Shown here: piece by piece, positions 1 to 11,981 of the stretch
Layout: the number at the start of each line of letters is the position of its first letter
Numbering within the stretch: the stretch's first letter is position 1
Source: Budorcas taxicolor
Taxonomy: Eukaryota > Chordata > Mammalia > Artiodactyla > Bovidae
Direction of reading: 5' to 3'
Assembly: GCF_023091745.1 (NCBI RefSeq)
Contig: NC_068910.1
Span: 130,341,170 to 130,405,169, forward strand
Length of the DNA: 64,000 bases
Translations under genes and position numbers: made by a program
Notes under the pieces: generated by a model
Database searches by the model: none
What the model was told of the DNA's origin: nothing
Seen by the model: the letters and a program-made list of their open reading frames with translations, nothing else

Positions 1-709
1 AAATTAAAAATAATATTTAATAAAATTTATCTTATATCTGTAGAAGGCATATCCAATACATCGGCAATGTTCTTTATACTTAAAGTAATTATTAGTGGCA
101 ATATTCACATCCAGAATTACCATAATTACAAATCTTGTGTAAACCTTAGTTTTAAGTCTAAATTGGATAATTCTACTTTATATTACTTAAATGCTCACAC
201 TAGAATATTTTCCTGTCATCACAGGTACATATAATATTTGCTTATAGCTGCTATTCTCAAAGTATGATAGATAGATGGATCAAAACCTCTTTAGCCTAGC
301 CTAATGTTACTATGCATAACTAGTAAAAATAACCACAGTTTTATTACTATTGTAACTAAAGTATTAAAACATTTAAAATTTAATCATTATGGATGAATAT
401 ATTTTACATATATTCTTTCCTTCTTAAAACAGTGTTTATGACTTTAACTTTGCTTGAGTCTTCAGGCTCAATATTATTTACATCCATTGTTATACAGTGT
501 CGAACTTCAAGGGCACCTAACCTTGCCTAAAGGGAGTACAGAGAACAGTGAAGGAAGGAATCACTGAAATTCTTCTTAGGAAAGGAGATGCCTGAGATGG
601 GATTTTAAGGGATGGAGGATAGGATGGTTTCAGATGAAGGGAGAAAAGGATAAACATAAAGAAAAGGTAATTCAGAAATCAGGAATTCAAGGCAAGACAG
701 TTTAATATA

Positions 710-835
710 ATGATTAAGATCATTGGAGTGAAACAGCTGTGTGACCTTGAAAATTAACTTTTTAAAAATTTAATTTTCTCATCAACAGTACCTATCTCAT
801 CAATGATGTTTGTAACATCATAAATTTGATGAGAG
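710..835 (+). repeat. MIR-like SINE remnant
   Basis: The order 'tggagtgaaacagctgtgtg', then a T/C-rich 'cctatctcatcaatgatg' block, resembles the MIR core (tRNA-derived mammal-wide SINE). It is strongly diverged. Confidence 0.35.
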
Positions 836-1310
836 GCCCACAGTGGATTTCTTAAAAAGCAGTTGTTGTTATCATCAAAGCCATTGATATTCACACTGTT
901 AATATTCTTCTATGATTCTAAATTGATATGTTCTAGTTATTGGTAGTTGAAGTTTGTGTAGAAATAATTCAGATTTCTAATGTGAAGTAATTATGATTAG
1001 TAATATAAGTAATATAATTATGATTAGTAATATCAGGCCACTTACTGTGCACTGTAGAACACTGTTGTTCTACAATTTGTTGATTTACAACTATATTAGG
1101 AGCAGTGGATCCACAGCTCAGAACACAAAGAGACCACAAAAACAGAGGAGCACTGACGTTGAGTCCACAGCAAAGTGGGCTGTAGTCTGGAAGTGGAAAT
1201 AAAGCTATTTCTGCTCCTTCTCGGACATAGCAGATACGTTGTGAAGTGAAGAAAATGGGATGGCTTTAGCAGGAACAGGAACTTGAGAAGAGCCTTACCT
1301 TTGTGTGCAG

Positions 1311-1499
1311 GGCTTCCCTGGTGGCTCAGGTGGAAAGTGGGAGATCTGCGTTTAGTCCCTGGGTCAGGAAGATCCCCTGGAGAAGGAAATGGCAACCCAC
1401 TCCAGTACTCTTGCCTGGAAAATCCCATGGGTGGAGGAGCCTGGTAGGCTCCATGGGGTCACAGAGAGTCAGACATGACTGAGTGACTTCACTTTCCTT
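1311..1499 (+). repeat. Bov-tA SINE, plus strand
   Basis: It starts with the tRNA-like GGCTTCCCTGGTGGCTCAG, continues with the 'gatcccctggagaaggaaat' core and ends 'gactgagtgacttcacttt'. A ruminant-specific SINE, nearly full length. Confidence 0.93.
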
Positions 1500-1865
1500 C
1501 ACCATGTATGCTGCAGCAGCTGGGCCTCTTAAAGGCCTGCACAGGTAACAGATATAAAGCATATGTTTTCTGTTTAATATTATCTTGGACTAGCCATTTA
1601 CAAACTTGCTTAGGAATCATTGGTCCCTAGTCACAGATTTGCTTGCCGCAACTCTAGTCAAAATGGTCTCAGGCTTAATAATTTTATCCTTTAAAAAAAA
1701 GCAAATAATGATCTCTTTATCTGCTATCACTAGCATTATCAGGTTCTCTGTTGTTAATAAAAATTACTCTCTGCTAATTTTTTAATCCCTTTCTATTGTA
1801 GCCACCTACAGATAGACTTCATGTGTGGTTAAATTCTCCAAGCTGTCGTATACCCATCTATTAAA

Positions 1866-1978
1866 CGAGGATAATAGTAGTAGTTCCTGACTGGTATAGC
1901 TTAAGGATTAAATACAATAATGCATTTGAAGTTCTTCACAAAATGCTTGGAACATCATAAATACTCAACAGATGTTAC
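1866..1978 (+). repeat. MIR-like 3' remnant
   Basis: The order 'ggataatagtagtagttcct', 'taaggattaaat', 'gcttggaacatcataaatac' follows the 3' half of MIR. Low similarity. Confidence 0.4.
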
Positions 1979-2502
1979 ACATTTGTTATATTACACAATT
2001 TATCATTTAATCCATTTGCCTTCATTGAGACAAAATCTCAATGCTTTTTATTGTATTATCTATTTTATAAATTATACAGTAGTCTTTTTTTTTCTCTTGT
2101 GTACAGTTCTGTGGATTTTTTTTTAGCAAATGTATAGATTCTTGAAATTGCCACCACAATAAGAATACAGAAAATTTCCATATTCACCAAATTATCTTTG
2201 CAATTTGTAATTGTTATCCCTTAACAATTACACCTTTCCCCACTCCTAATCTCTAGAAACCAGTGATCTGTATTTTGTCACTATAGTTTTGCCTTTTTGA
2301 GCTGTCATGTAAGTGTAGTTACATATTATATAACTTTTGATCCTAGCTTCTTTTCCTCAACATAATGATACAAAGACTCAAGGAAAGTAAATTAGAGCAT
2401 TTTCCCATATTTAGTTTACAACTCAATTATTTGTGTGAAAATACTGACAAAACTTTACATATAAAATGCCTTCAGGAATTTCTATTTAAGTTCTGATGAA
2501 AA

Positions 2503-2930
2503 CTTTTTATTTATTTATTTATTTTTATTTTTACTTTATTTTACTTTACAATACTGTATTGGTTTTGCCATACATTGACATGAATCCACCACGGGTGTAC
2601 ATACGTTCCCAAACGTGAACCCCCCTCCCACCTCCCTCCCCATAACATCTCTCTGGGTCATCCCCTTGCACCAGCCCCAAGCAGCCTGTATCCTGCATTG
2701 GACATAGACTGGCGATTCGTTTCTTACATGATAGTATACGTTTCAATGCCATTCTCCCAAATCATCCCACCCTCTCCCTCTCCCTCTGAGTCTAAAAGTC
2801 CTCTCTACACATCTGTGTCTCTTTTGCTGTCTTGCATACAGGGTCATCATTGCCATCTTTCTAAATTCCATATGTATGTGTTAGTATACTGTATTTGTGT
2901 TTTTCTTTCTGGCTTACTTCTTAAACAACT
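2503..2930 (-). repeat. Ruminant L1 3' end, minus strand
   Basis: A T-rich head (reverse of a poly-A tail) is followed by 'actgtattggttttgccata', 'accccccctcccacctccct'-like sequence and 'tctgtgtctcttttgctgtc', the inverted 3' UTR of bovid L1 copies. Truncated. Confidence 0.8.
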
Positions 2931-3996
2931 TTTTGATTATTATATAGTCAGCGTAAGATTAGCAAATGTCCCTTTGATATTGTTTGGTACTATATATGAT
3001 ACAATATGGAAAAGAACAGGGATTCTTATAGACTGAGTTCTAGAAACAAGTAGATTCTTCAGTTTAGCATATAGATAGAAGTGACTTATTTAGTGAAGCA
3101 TATATTCTCAAGGAATTTGGTACAATAAAAGTGTCTAGTTCCTTTAAAAATTTTTTGGAGAATATTTTCAGTCTGGTCTTTACTAAAATGCTTCATAGCA
3201 ACACACATTTTCTTTTATATACATATGCTGGAGATACAGATATATGAGAAAAGAAAAATGAAAAGTTATGAAAATATTTAATAACTTTCTGATAGCTATA
3301 ATATTTTATGATCATCTTAGCTCCCCTCTATTATCTAACTGCAACTTGCAGTTAACAGAAATGAAAAAGTTTGTTCCAAGTTAGTTTTACAAGCTAAATA
3401 AAATTGGCTTACCCTAGGTAAAAGTGAGAAGATCACATTTATTTCTGGTGAATTGTTTTCCCCTTGCATGTAGTTTTCTCCATCTTCTTGTCATAACCCT
3501 TTTATACAGAAATACCATTATGCAGACTTTTCATGTTACCCTCCACTATTCTGAGCTTGCCATTGTCACATTTCATTTTATATTGAAATTTGCTTCTATT
3601 TCTTCATGATTTAAACCCCACATGCCTACTAGTTAACATGATAAGCTAATATTGTCTTAACATTCTAATAGTAGTAATTTAGCGTTTGGGAACCAACCAC
3701 ATGTGATGTTCTTTTGAGTCAGTGAGCATCTTTCCCCTGACCATCCTCACTGTGTTTTTCCCATCTCACCTCAACATCTTCAGACTGATTCATTAGTAAT
3801 TTTAACAGTGAGAATGTACATCAAGTAAAAGGGAAATAGAATAGTAAATTTGTTGGGTGAGATATTTGGAGGCAGAAAAGGCTTTTGCTCTGACAATTAG
3901 TGTACATAATCCCTACCAAAGTCCATTCTTTTTTGCCTCAATCCTGTGACATTGTGTCATCCTGAAGAACTCTGTCTCATTCTTTTTCCTTTGTAG

Positions 3997-4151
3997 TGAA
4001 CCATTCATAATATTTTCTGGTGGACTGTCCTATGACAAAGCTTGCAGAAGACCAAGTTTAACCATCATGCATGGAAAAGCAATCACAGTGCTTGAAATGG
4101 ATCACCCTATTGTTGAATTTCTAACTTTGTGTGAAACACCCTATCCAAATG
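3997..4151 (+). CDS. STXBP5L: STXBP5L exon (window exon 1), WD40 region
   Basis: This 155 nt exon follows a pyrimidine-rich acceptor ending TTTGTAG and ends at a GTAAGT donor. It starts with the last base of a split codon and then reads EPFIIFSGGLSYD, KACRRPSLTIMHGKA, LEMDHPIVEFLTLCETPYPN, and leaves one base (G) for the next codon. The SGG...LTIMHG pattern is a WD40 blade strand pair in tomosyn/Lgl proteins. Residues at KACRRPSLTIM favour STXBP5L over STXBP5. The preceding exon is not in the window. Confidence 0.95.
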
Positions 4152-4239
4152 GTAAGTAACTAAAATGAAGTGATGTTGAAAAATAAGTTTTGAAATGATA
4201 AGTTCCTAACAAAATTAAGCTTAAATATTTTTAGTTTTG

Positions 4240-4640
4240 GCAGCTGACATCTACTGTGATACAACACTGTGAGCTACAGGTGCTGGAGCAGGCTCTGCAA
4301 CTGTACCTACTTGACAGACTGGAAGTAAGACAAATGTAGTGCAACAGTGCTGGAGTTTCAGGTTCTAATATCAGGTAAGTGCTTTAAACTTTGATAAGGA
4401 TGGTGGAAGCTGAGCTGGGAGGGTCCGATCGGGGTCCGGGGTGAAATCACTTGGAGAAACTGAGGTCTCCTAATAGCCTCTCCTAGACCAGCTCCACCCA
4501 TCCCATTCCTGTGCCAATCAAAGTTAAAGCACTTACCTGATATCAGTGATCTGTAACTCTGGCGGTGCTGCATCTGTTTCACATCTGACTTTGCTTCAGA
4601 TGCAACTGCAGCACCTGTGATTACTCTGGGATTGCTGATG
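4240..4640. repeat. Long imperfect palindrome (fold-back element)
   Basis: ATATCAGGTAAGTGCTTTAA at 4369-4388 is matched in inverted form by the TTAAAGCACTTACCTGATAT block near 4525-4543, and ACAGGTGCTG (4276-4285) by CAGCACCTGT (4609-4618). Both pairs share a centre near 4447-4456, so the whole 400 bp folds back with imperfect arms. It is richer in G+C than its surroundings. It resembles a miniature inverted-repeat DNA transposon, but I cannot name a family. Confidence 0.75.
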
Positions 4641-4870
4641 TGTGGTTAGTGATTTATTCCAATTTTGAGAAAAATTAGAAGAGTGAGAGGAGAGGTGCTT
4701 AGGTATTTTTATCATCCCAAATATAAAGACTTTTTATAAACATAAAATCTAGTCTAAAGTTACATGCAAACTGTATAATGGAATCTAATGATGAAATATA
4801 TCTTAATGAAATCTAAAAATTGAGATGGATGAAATGCAAAAGGGGAAATATGAGTTTATGATTTAAAAAC

Positions 4871-4900
4871 ATAATATATATATACACACACACATATATT
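4871..4900. repeat. (TA)n(CA)n microsatellite
   Basis: A short run of TA then CA dinucleotides then TA (ATAATATATATATACACACACACATATATT region). Confidence 0.85.
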
Positions 4901-4935
4901 ACTATATTTTCAGGAGGGAAAATGTAGAGAGAACA

Positions 4936-5085
4936 TTGTACTTGGAGACAGAATATTTGAGTTTATGAATTATCTCTGTCAGTAGCCATGTGACCTTGTA
5001 CAAATCACTTCATATTTATCATTTGTACAAAAAATATAATATTGACTCCGCATGCTTATTAGAAGGCCAGAGGGACTCATAATCT
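4936..5085 (+). repeat. MIR-like SINE remnant
   Basis: The segment 'catgtgaccttgtacaaatc' followed by a loosely similar 'cttcatatttatcatttgt' block follows the MIR core. Diverged. Confidence 0.45.
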
Positions 5086-7080
5086 ATAAAGATAAATAGT
5101 TTTATTATAAATGTATTAATTTGTTTTAAATTACTGAGTTTCTTGTTTAAAACCTAGAATAAAGTGATATGAAATAAAAACCAATGTGGCACTTTATTCC
5201 GAGCTGCCAGTGGCAGACAAATTACCTGTGCTGTTAATTAACCACAAATATTTATTGGATGCTTCTATGGCCTCAGTCTAACAAGAAGTTGATGAGGAAA
5301 TGGATGAAGCATGAAACCGATCTCTGATGTCAGATTGCAGATAATCTGGCCACAAAAGGAAGATAATTATGACTTAAGCTTAAAACACATTACACCTTAA
5401 TTAAGTGCAGAGTTATGAGTCAGAGTTTAACTACTGTGCTAATTTATATTAGTCAGGTAGTTGATGACTGAAATATCGCATGAAATATTCATGCAAAGCT
5501 TATAGAAAATGTAGGATCTAGATAGGGCTTGAAGAATGACTTGGGCCTTGAAAATAATATTGAGTAAAGGTTTTAGAAATTGTGAATTTCCTAGAGTGGG
5601 ATCAATTCAGAGAAAAGATTAAAAGCCTTTTGTAGATATTTGGAAATAGGGAACTACAGAGGAATTTGGAGGAAATATTAAGTGAAAGAAAGCAATGTTT
5701 TAGTGAGTGGGTTTTAAGAGAGAGACTGAAATTTAAAACTTTGGATTCCAACTGGGGAGGCTTTGTGATAGTATGCATTAAAATGATCAAGCTATGACAT
5801 CTTGATCAGCTGCTTATAGGAGTGGAAAATGAAAACCCATTGAATTTGGTCAACAGTTGGGTTAGGGAGTGATATGAGTCAAACATAACATTTTAGGAAT
5901 AGTAGTTTTATAAGCAGTAATAACATTTCTTGGGAGTAGAGAAAGATAAATTTGAGTCAGTACAGTTGTTTAGAGCATTAAAAAGAGAGGGAGGAGGTCT
6001 TTACTATTTATTTTTGAATCATCATAATATAGATGCTCTTTAGAGTTATGAGAATGAACGATAAATGAACAAAGAAAGAAAGAACAGAGGACCAATAACT
6101 TAGGTTAGGAAAATGCCTTCTTCAAGAAAGAAGGTGTGCATGCCAGCAGTAGAAACTGAAAATGTGTGGTTTCAAAGATCAAACACTATATGTATATATA
6201 CATTTCTGCACATCAGTAGAGATGTTAGGACAATTTCTAGTAATGTTAAACAGATTATAAATGTACTGTAACCAAGTCTAATTACTGCCAAACCATGTAT
6301 ATTACTTTGCTTTTCAGAGAAATGGTAATGAGGATGGAGCTTTTTATGTATTAGGAGCTACGAGAAATTTCACTTGACTCAGTAAAATATAAATGTATTT
6401 TATTAACTATTTCTGATTAAAGCAATAGTACATGAAAATGCCAGAAAAGAACCCTACAGTATGCCACAGTATATAATGAAAACTTTGTCATTGCCCTTTC
6501 AGAGGCAACCAATATTACTAAGTTTCTTATGTATGCTTATTTATGTATCTATACATTATCCCTTTTGTAAGATGACAGCATAACTATTATAACACTCTTT
6601 TCACTTAACAGTATATAGTATTTTAATTATGATTCCATATTAGCAAATATGAAACTATAATCTTCTGTATAGCCACATAGTGATAAATGTTATGCATATA
6701 TTAAACAAAATACATTTAGTAACAGTTTTTAATATTGCTGAATCATTTGTGACATCTGACAGTTCAGCCTATTTCTCAAAGTACAGAAATGCCTAATCCT
6801 CTTACCTCACAGGGCTTTGCCCAGAGTAATTAACCAATAATACTCAGAATTTGTCAGTTTCACATCTATATTTAATTGTATCTGGTCTTCTGCAAGTGTC
6901 ATAAATAATGCATTTCTCTTCAGAGAAGTAGTAATTATGATAAAGCTTTTCACCTTTCTTGTTGGGAGCTAGGGTTAAACGGCTGAGCCTGTTCAAAGGC
7001 AACCAATCTAATGAAGAAAGTAATGCAGTTGGCATCTAGTGAGTACCTACTATAAGCCAGGCTTTGCATTAAACATCTTT

Positions 7081-7293
7081 GAAAGTGAAAGTGTTAGTCT
7101 CTCAGTTGTGTCTGACTCTCTACGACCCCATGGCTGTAGCCCACTATGCTCCTCTGTCCGTGGAATTCTCCAGGCATGAATACTAGAGTGGGTTGCCATT
7201 TCCTTCTCCAGGGGATCTTCCCGACCCAGGAACTGAACCCAGTCTCCCACTTTGCAGGCAGATTCTTTAGCATCTGAGCCACCACGGAAGCTC
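7081..7293 (-). repeat. Bov-tA SINE, minus strand
   Basis: A full-length inverted copy running from 'gaaagtgaaagtgttagtct' to 'gagccaccacggaagctc'. Open frames here are SINE-derived and not genes. Confidence 0.94.
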
Positions 7294-8702
7294 ATTAAAT
7301 ATATAAAGATGTATATTAAGTATCTTTATATACATCTAATCTTCATAACAGTCTAAGGTAGTTATTATTTTGCCATTTCAATGTATAAAGAAATTGAAAG
7401 TCAAAAAAGTTGACTAATTTGTCTATGGTCAAACTTTTAATAAATAGACCCAAAGTGAAGCTAACACTGACTCAAAGGAAATCTTTTTATTCAGTGGTTA
7501 CCACACATAGTATACCAAGTACTACAAAGGTGAAATTTTTGCTATCGGTTTTTATTATTTGAAAAGAAACCATAATCTATAACAGATGTACTACTATAAA
7601 AATAATTATTTATTTATTACTTTTACTCCTTCATACCAGTGTCTCACCTATTTTATTTTTGTAGCCATTGCTTCCCAACCAGTGAATTTCCTAGAGAGGG
7701 TTGAGAAGATAAAGAGGAAACTAGTAGTATTCTTTAAGCTGATAAACAAAACCTCAAGCCCCAGCAGTATTGAAATAATGTTGAAAACTTCAAAAAACCC
7801 TAAAGGTGAAGGGGAAATGCCTCAGTTTGAAAAAAGTTTGAGTAGTAAATAATATAAGAACTGTATACTGTTGTATAAATTTTCACCCAAAGGCAGACCC
7901 CTCAGTTTTTGTTTGTGATTTTTTTTTCTAGTTTTTCTCTCATAGCCTGTGGCTTAAAAATTAAATACAAACAGGTTCTATAGCTTCTCAGGACTGGAAG
8001 GGTTATGAAGATCATATATTTTACTTCACTGTTCAAGACCTGAGTACTCTTGAGTCCAGAATTCCTGCCAAGTGCTTGTTGAATTTAGGAATAACTCTTA
8101 AACTAGCCAGAGGGAGAAAGGGAGGGTTGAATTTTAAGAACTTGGAAATCCTAGGCTATCCTCAGATTCTGTTTTTTTTTGAAATATTCTTGGGCACATA
8201 GTATGTGGTCTTTAAGCACTGTTAAATCACATTGAATTGAAAGTAATCTTTTTAGTATAAGGAGTGTTGCTCTCATAGGGAGGTTAATATGTATCATGTG
8301 TTAGAGAAACAGAACTATTTCTTTAGCATATCTCTGTAGGCATGAAATCAGATCTGGAATGGAAGGTTGTGGAAGACTAAGATAAATGTGAAATGCAGGT
8401 GACAGACTCACTCACTTCAAATAATCTACTACTATCATGATTATTGAGATATATATAACTCTGCTCTGTAGCTTCTCATTTTTTCCTTGCTCTCTATAAT
8501 GGTCTTAAATATTGTTTGAGAAACACAACATATATTTTTTTAATATGCTGTTTATTACTTCTTACTTTGGCTTATATTTTGGTCTTCTCAAATCATTTAA
8601 ATAACATTTGTACAGGAGCTAAAGGAAATACAAGTGTGGTGATTTTATAAACATTTTATAAAATGTTAAACATGAAAACTTTTCCCTTTTTTCTACTTGT
8701 AG

Positions 8703-8775
8703 AATTTCAAGAACCTTATGCTGTTGCAGTACTTCTGGAGAAAGATCTCATTGTAGTTGATCTGACACAAAGCAA
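8703..8775 (+). CDS. STXBP5L: STXBP5L exon (window exon 2), WD40 region
   Basis: The exon is 73 nt, with acceptor CTACTTGTAG and donor AA|GTAAGT. The first two bases complete GAA with the previous exon, giving EFQEPYAVAVLLEKDLIVVD then LTQS, and the last two bases (AA) start an Asn codon finished in the next exon. AVAVLLEKDLIVVDL is a typical hydrophobic propeller strand. The exon lies after a 4.5 kb intron. Confidence 0.95.
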
Positions 8776-11700
8776 GTAAGTTGTCCATGTGCAGATTAAC
8801 ACTAACTAAACTCTATTTATTGCAATTGAAATATAGGAGGACATTATAGGTAATTTGCCATTAGAATTCTTTAGGTGTTCAATATTCTTTATGTGGAATA
8901 TTGTTTTCTTAGGATTACAAAAATATAATTTGGTTCAGTAATGAAAACTAAACCAGGAGAATTTAGGGGACACTGAAAATTTTGCAAGATATTTTAAAGG
9001 CAGCCTCTAATGTTTAGAAAGCGGCATTTGGAGACTCAGAGCACATAAAATGGATCTCACTTCTGACATTTCTGTAAGCAAAAACAATTGTTATAAAATC
9101 TTGCAGGAGGTACTGTCTGGCCATCTGCTGACCCTTTCAAAGGAAAATTCATGTGATAAAAGTATTATTGGACTACTGTGGCAGATGATATAGATGATCA
9201 GGATCTGGAAGGAAGAGAAGATAGATACTTCTTATACTTTCTTTTTTTCATTATGTTGTGGGCAATGGAAACAAATATAAAATATAGCTGTTAGAGTGGC
9301 ACTCCCCACGACTTTACATGGACAGTAAAAGTAGACTTGACTTTGACAAACCCTGTCTTCCTGGTACATATTTTCATTATCAATGATGACAGGCATGAAG
9401 CTCATTTTCTCTCATCCTGTGTTCTAGATACTCTGATCATTTTTAAGTTCCTTATATTTACAGAGCTGCATGGAATAATTTTCTATTCCTTTTTCTCCCT
9501 ATTAACATCTGGAAGAATCTCAACTCAGATATCATTTCCTCATTTAAAGAAAATCTTTCATTATCTATATAATTTGGTCAAATATCCTATTAAAGGGCTG
9601 TCTTAGACCCATGTTCCTGTCCTTCATAGCTTTGACACAATGAAATTTTTCACTTGTTATTAAAGATTGTCTCCCTACTAGACTGTAGGCCTCATGAAGA
9701 ACAAGCTTTGTCTCTGCATGAAGTAGGTTCTTAATAAACTGTTGTTGAATGAAGTACAATCTGAGTTTTACTTTCAATGTAGTTTGTAAGTGTAAGGGCC
9801 AAAGTTCTTTTTTGTGATCATTTGTATCATATAATATTTCAGTATTTTGAAAGGGAATAGAATTGGTCCATAATATCACCATAATTGAATTCTGCCTAGC
9901 CACTTTATTTGTCAACCTAAAACTCAGTAGATTTTGTGTTCAAGTATGGATTTATGCCTTTTTCTCTCAAGTTCTAATATAGGTTTTATTAAAATACACT
10001 TTTCTAACCTCACTTGTAGTCAACTCTTCCTTCTGTGCCATATTTATTGGTTCCTCATACCTTGTCTAATTGTCTAACATCCTCCAAGGTCCACTATACT
10101 TTCCTTTTAATACTCACATTCTTTAGTATATATTTACTCTTTTTAAGACTTTTTATTATGGTAAAATATAACAAAATTACTATTTTTATATATTAATTCT
10201 TATGCTTTCAGCATACTTACCTTATGTAAGTATGTGAACTGACATTTTGTTTGCATGTTTTTATCTAATATTTTGCCTTCTTCAGCACTCGGTTTTGTGT
10301 TAAAATCTATGCAACTTTCCCATTTTGTTGTCTAATACAAGAAGTTTAATGTGTCAGAAACTGAACATGTTCTCTTTCCCTCCAAATAGTTATCCTTTAG
10401 CCATGTTTAATATTAAGTTGTAGCTTTGTCCTCCTTTCCAAATAAATTTATTCCTTCCTTCTTTTCCATTTAATCCTCTACGTGAAAGCAAGCATTAGAA
10501 CTTAAATTTTTTTCCTCTTCTTGGTTTCTTGGATTTACATTTCTACAACAGTTTACACTTCACATGTAAATTTTACCACATATTTCAGCTCTTCTTTCTT
10601 AAATAGCTAAAGAAAGCTATGCCCATATGATAAAGTTATTTTCCCCAAGCATTTTCATGATATTGTTCACTCTCTCAGGAGTCTATCATTGTAATCTCTT
10701 GCTATTTCAAATCCCAGGTTGTAGATCTGATCTTTAAGATGATCTACTTATTTTACTTCTAATTCTTCAACATCAAAAATATTGATAATTTCTACTCTGA
10801 AACAGGGAATCTCAGATCATTTTAACCTACTTGCCATTTATTAAACTTAACATTCTCTTTTGTACATGATTTTCCATATATTACTATTCTTAACTGGAAA
10901 ACCATTAAAATTGAAGGGAAGAGAGAACCCCTGTCAACACACACATAGACACACATACCAGACTCATCTGAAGTTTGAACCAAGTTTCTGATTAAGTTTC
11001 TTTAATATAAGGAAAATTATTTTTAATAGTCCTCCCCTCATCCCAAAGCACATTGTATCAGAAGTAACAGTCACACAGGCTAAGAACAGATGCAGCATGT
11101 ATAATACTCAATTCCATCTACCACAGTGCCTGGTATATTCAGAACAAAAGACGTACACAATATATTGTGGCTCTAAGAGTTCTTAATTTGGTTCCATACT
11201 GATATCCCTTTTTAAAATGATAATTGGCTTAAGGATATAAAATTTACTACACTCATATGTCTGCATGCCCACTTTGCTTTCTGATTTACATAGGAAATGA
11301 TCTTAAACATGTATAATCACACATGTACCTACATAGTACACACATCTTTCAGTTACTGCATATAAAAGTACAAAATGAAAATACCTACCTATGTATTATG
11401 TGCCTTGGAAAGCATGTGAAATTTACTGATATTTTAATACTGTTATAAACATATAGATAAAACTATATATAAATAAAGAACCTAGTTGATACATTTTAAT
11501 AAACTAAGTCAACTTTCTGCATCTTTTCAATTTAATATAATTAGTCTATGTATATTAGAAAGTAATATTGCTGTGGAATTTTGGAATTACAAGAAAGAAA
11601 ATGAGTTTATTCAAGTAAAATTTTACCAGTATTAATAGTACATTTTATAGATATTTTTTTTTAAAGAGAATTCTTGTTCAGGTGATGATTGTTTATGATG

Positions 11701-11833
11701 CTTAAAAAACAATTATGTGAAATGTATAATCAATATTTAGAAGGTTTTAGGATTTGTTTTATAAAAGTTATGTCATTTTTATATCAAATTTTATATTATA
11801 AAATGATACTAATATATTATCTTTGTCTATTAG
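8776..11833 (+). other. STXBP5L: Intron 2 of the window
   Basis: A 3.06 kb AT-rich intron. Apart from an old MIR/L2-like 3' end at about 9660-9757 and a short CA-rich run near 10940, I recognise no repeat or gene in it. Confidence 0.8.
9660..9757 (+). repeat. MIR/L2-like 3' remnant
   Basis: 'ctagactgtaggcctcatga', 'tctgcatgaagtaggttctt', 'aataaactgttgttgaatga' follow the common 3' sequence of L2/MIR elements. Confidence 0.5.
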
Positions 11834-11981
11834 CTTTCCAATCTTTGAAAATCCATATCCCATGGACATTCATGAATCACCAGTTACGTGCACAGCATAC
11901 TTTGCTGACTGCCCACCAGATTTGATTCTAGTGCTCTACTCTATAGGAGTCAAGCATAAAAAACAAGGATACAGTAATAAG
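11834..11981 (+). CDS. STXBP5L: STXBP5L exon (window exon 3), WD40 region
   Basis: The exon is 148 nt. Its first base completes AAC (Asn) and it then reads FPIFENPYPMDIHESPVTC, TAYFADCPPDLILVLYSIG, VKHKKQGYSNK, ending on a whole codon. The acceptor is TGTCTATTAG and the donor AAG|GTAAAA. The FENPYP...HESPVTC...YFADCP...LYS motif is diagnostic of tomosyns, and the lysine-rich VKHKKQGYSNK fits STXBP5L. Confidence 0.96.

Larger units (their letters stand above)
1..3996 (+). other. STXBP5L: Intron upstream of window exon 1 (partial)
   Basis: AT-rich intronic sequence. It contains a Bov-tA SINE, two weak MIR-like remnants and a ruminant L1 3' end on the minus strand, each listed separately. I see no exon, promoter or RNA gene in the remaining unique sequence (1-700, 840-1310, 1500-1865, 1980-2500, 2930-3980). 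Confidence 0.85.
4152..8702 (+). other. STXBP5L: Intron 1 of the window
   Basis: This 4.55 kb intron begins GTAAGT and ends TTGTAG. It holds the long imperfect palindrome near 4240-4640, a (TA)n(CA)n microsatellite, a MIR-like remnant and a minus-strand Bov-tA SINE. About 6360-6740 may be a decayed minus-strand L1 3' region. 5100-6350 and 7300-8700 look like ordinary unique or very old sequence. Confidence 0.85.

Noticed and set aside
4235..4374. Extra coding exon between a TTTTTAG acceptor and a CAG|GTAAGT donor
   Set aside because: Joined to exon 1 it meets a stop codon after about 13 codons, and it lies in the palindromic repeat. No family protein has such an insert. Kept only as a possible poison exon in the findings.
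5580..7720. Shared phrase 'gtgaatttcctagag' near 5582 and 7680
   Set aside because: Similarity fades within about 20 bases on both sides, so chance or a tiny shared repeat is enough to explain it.
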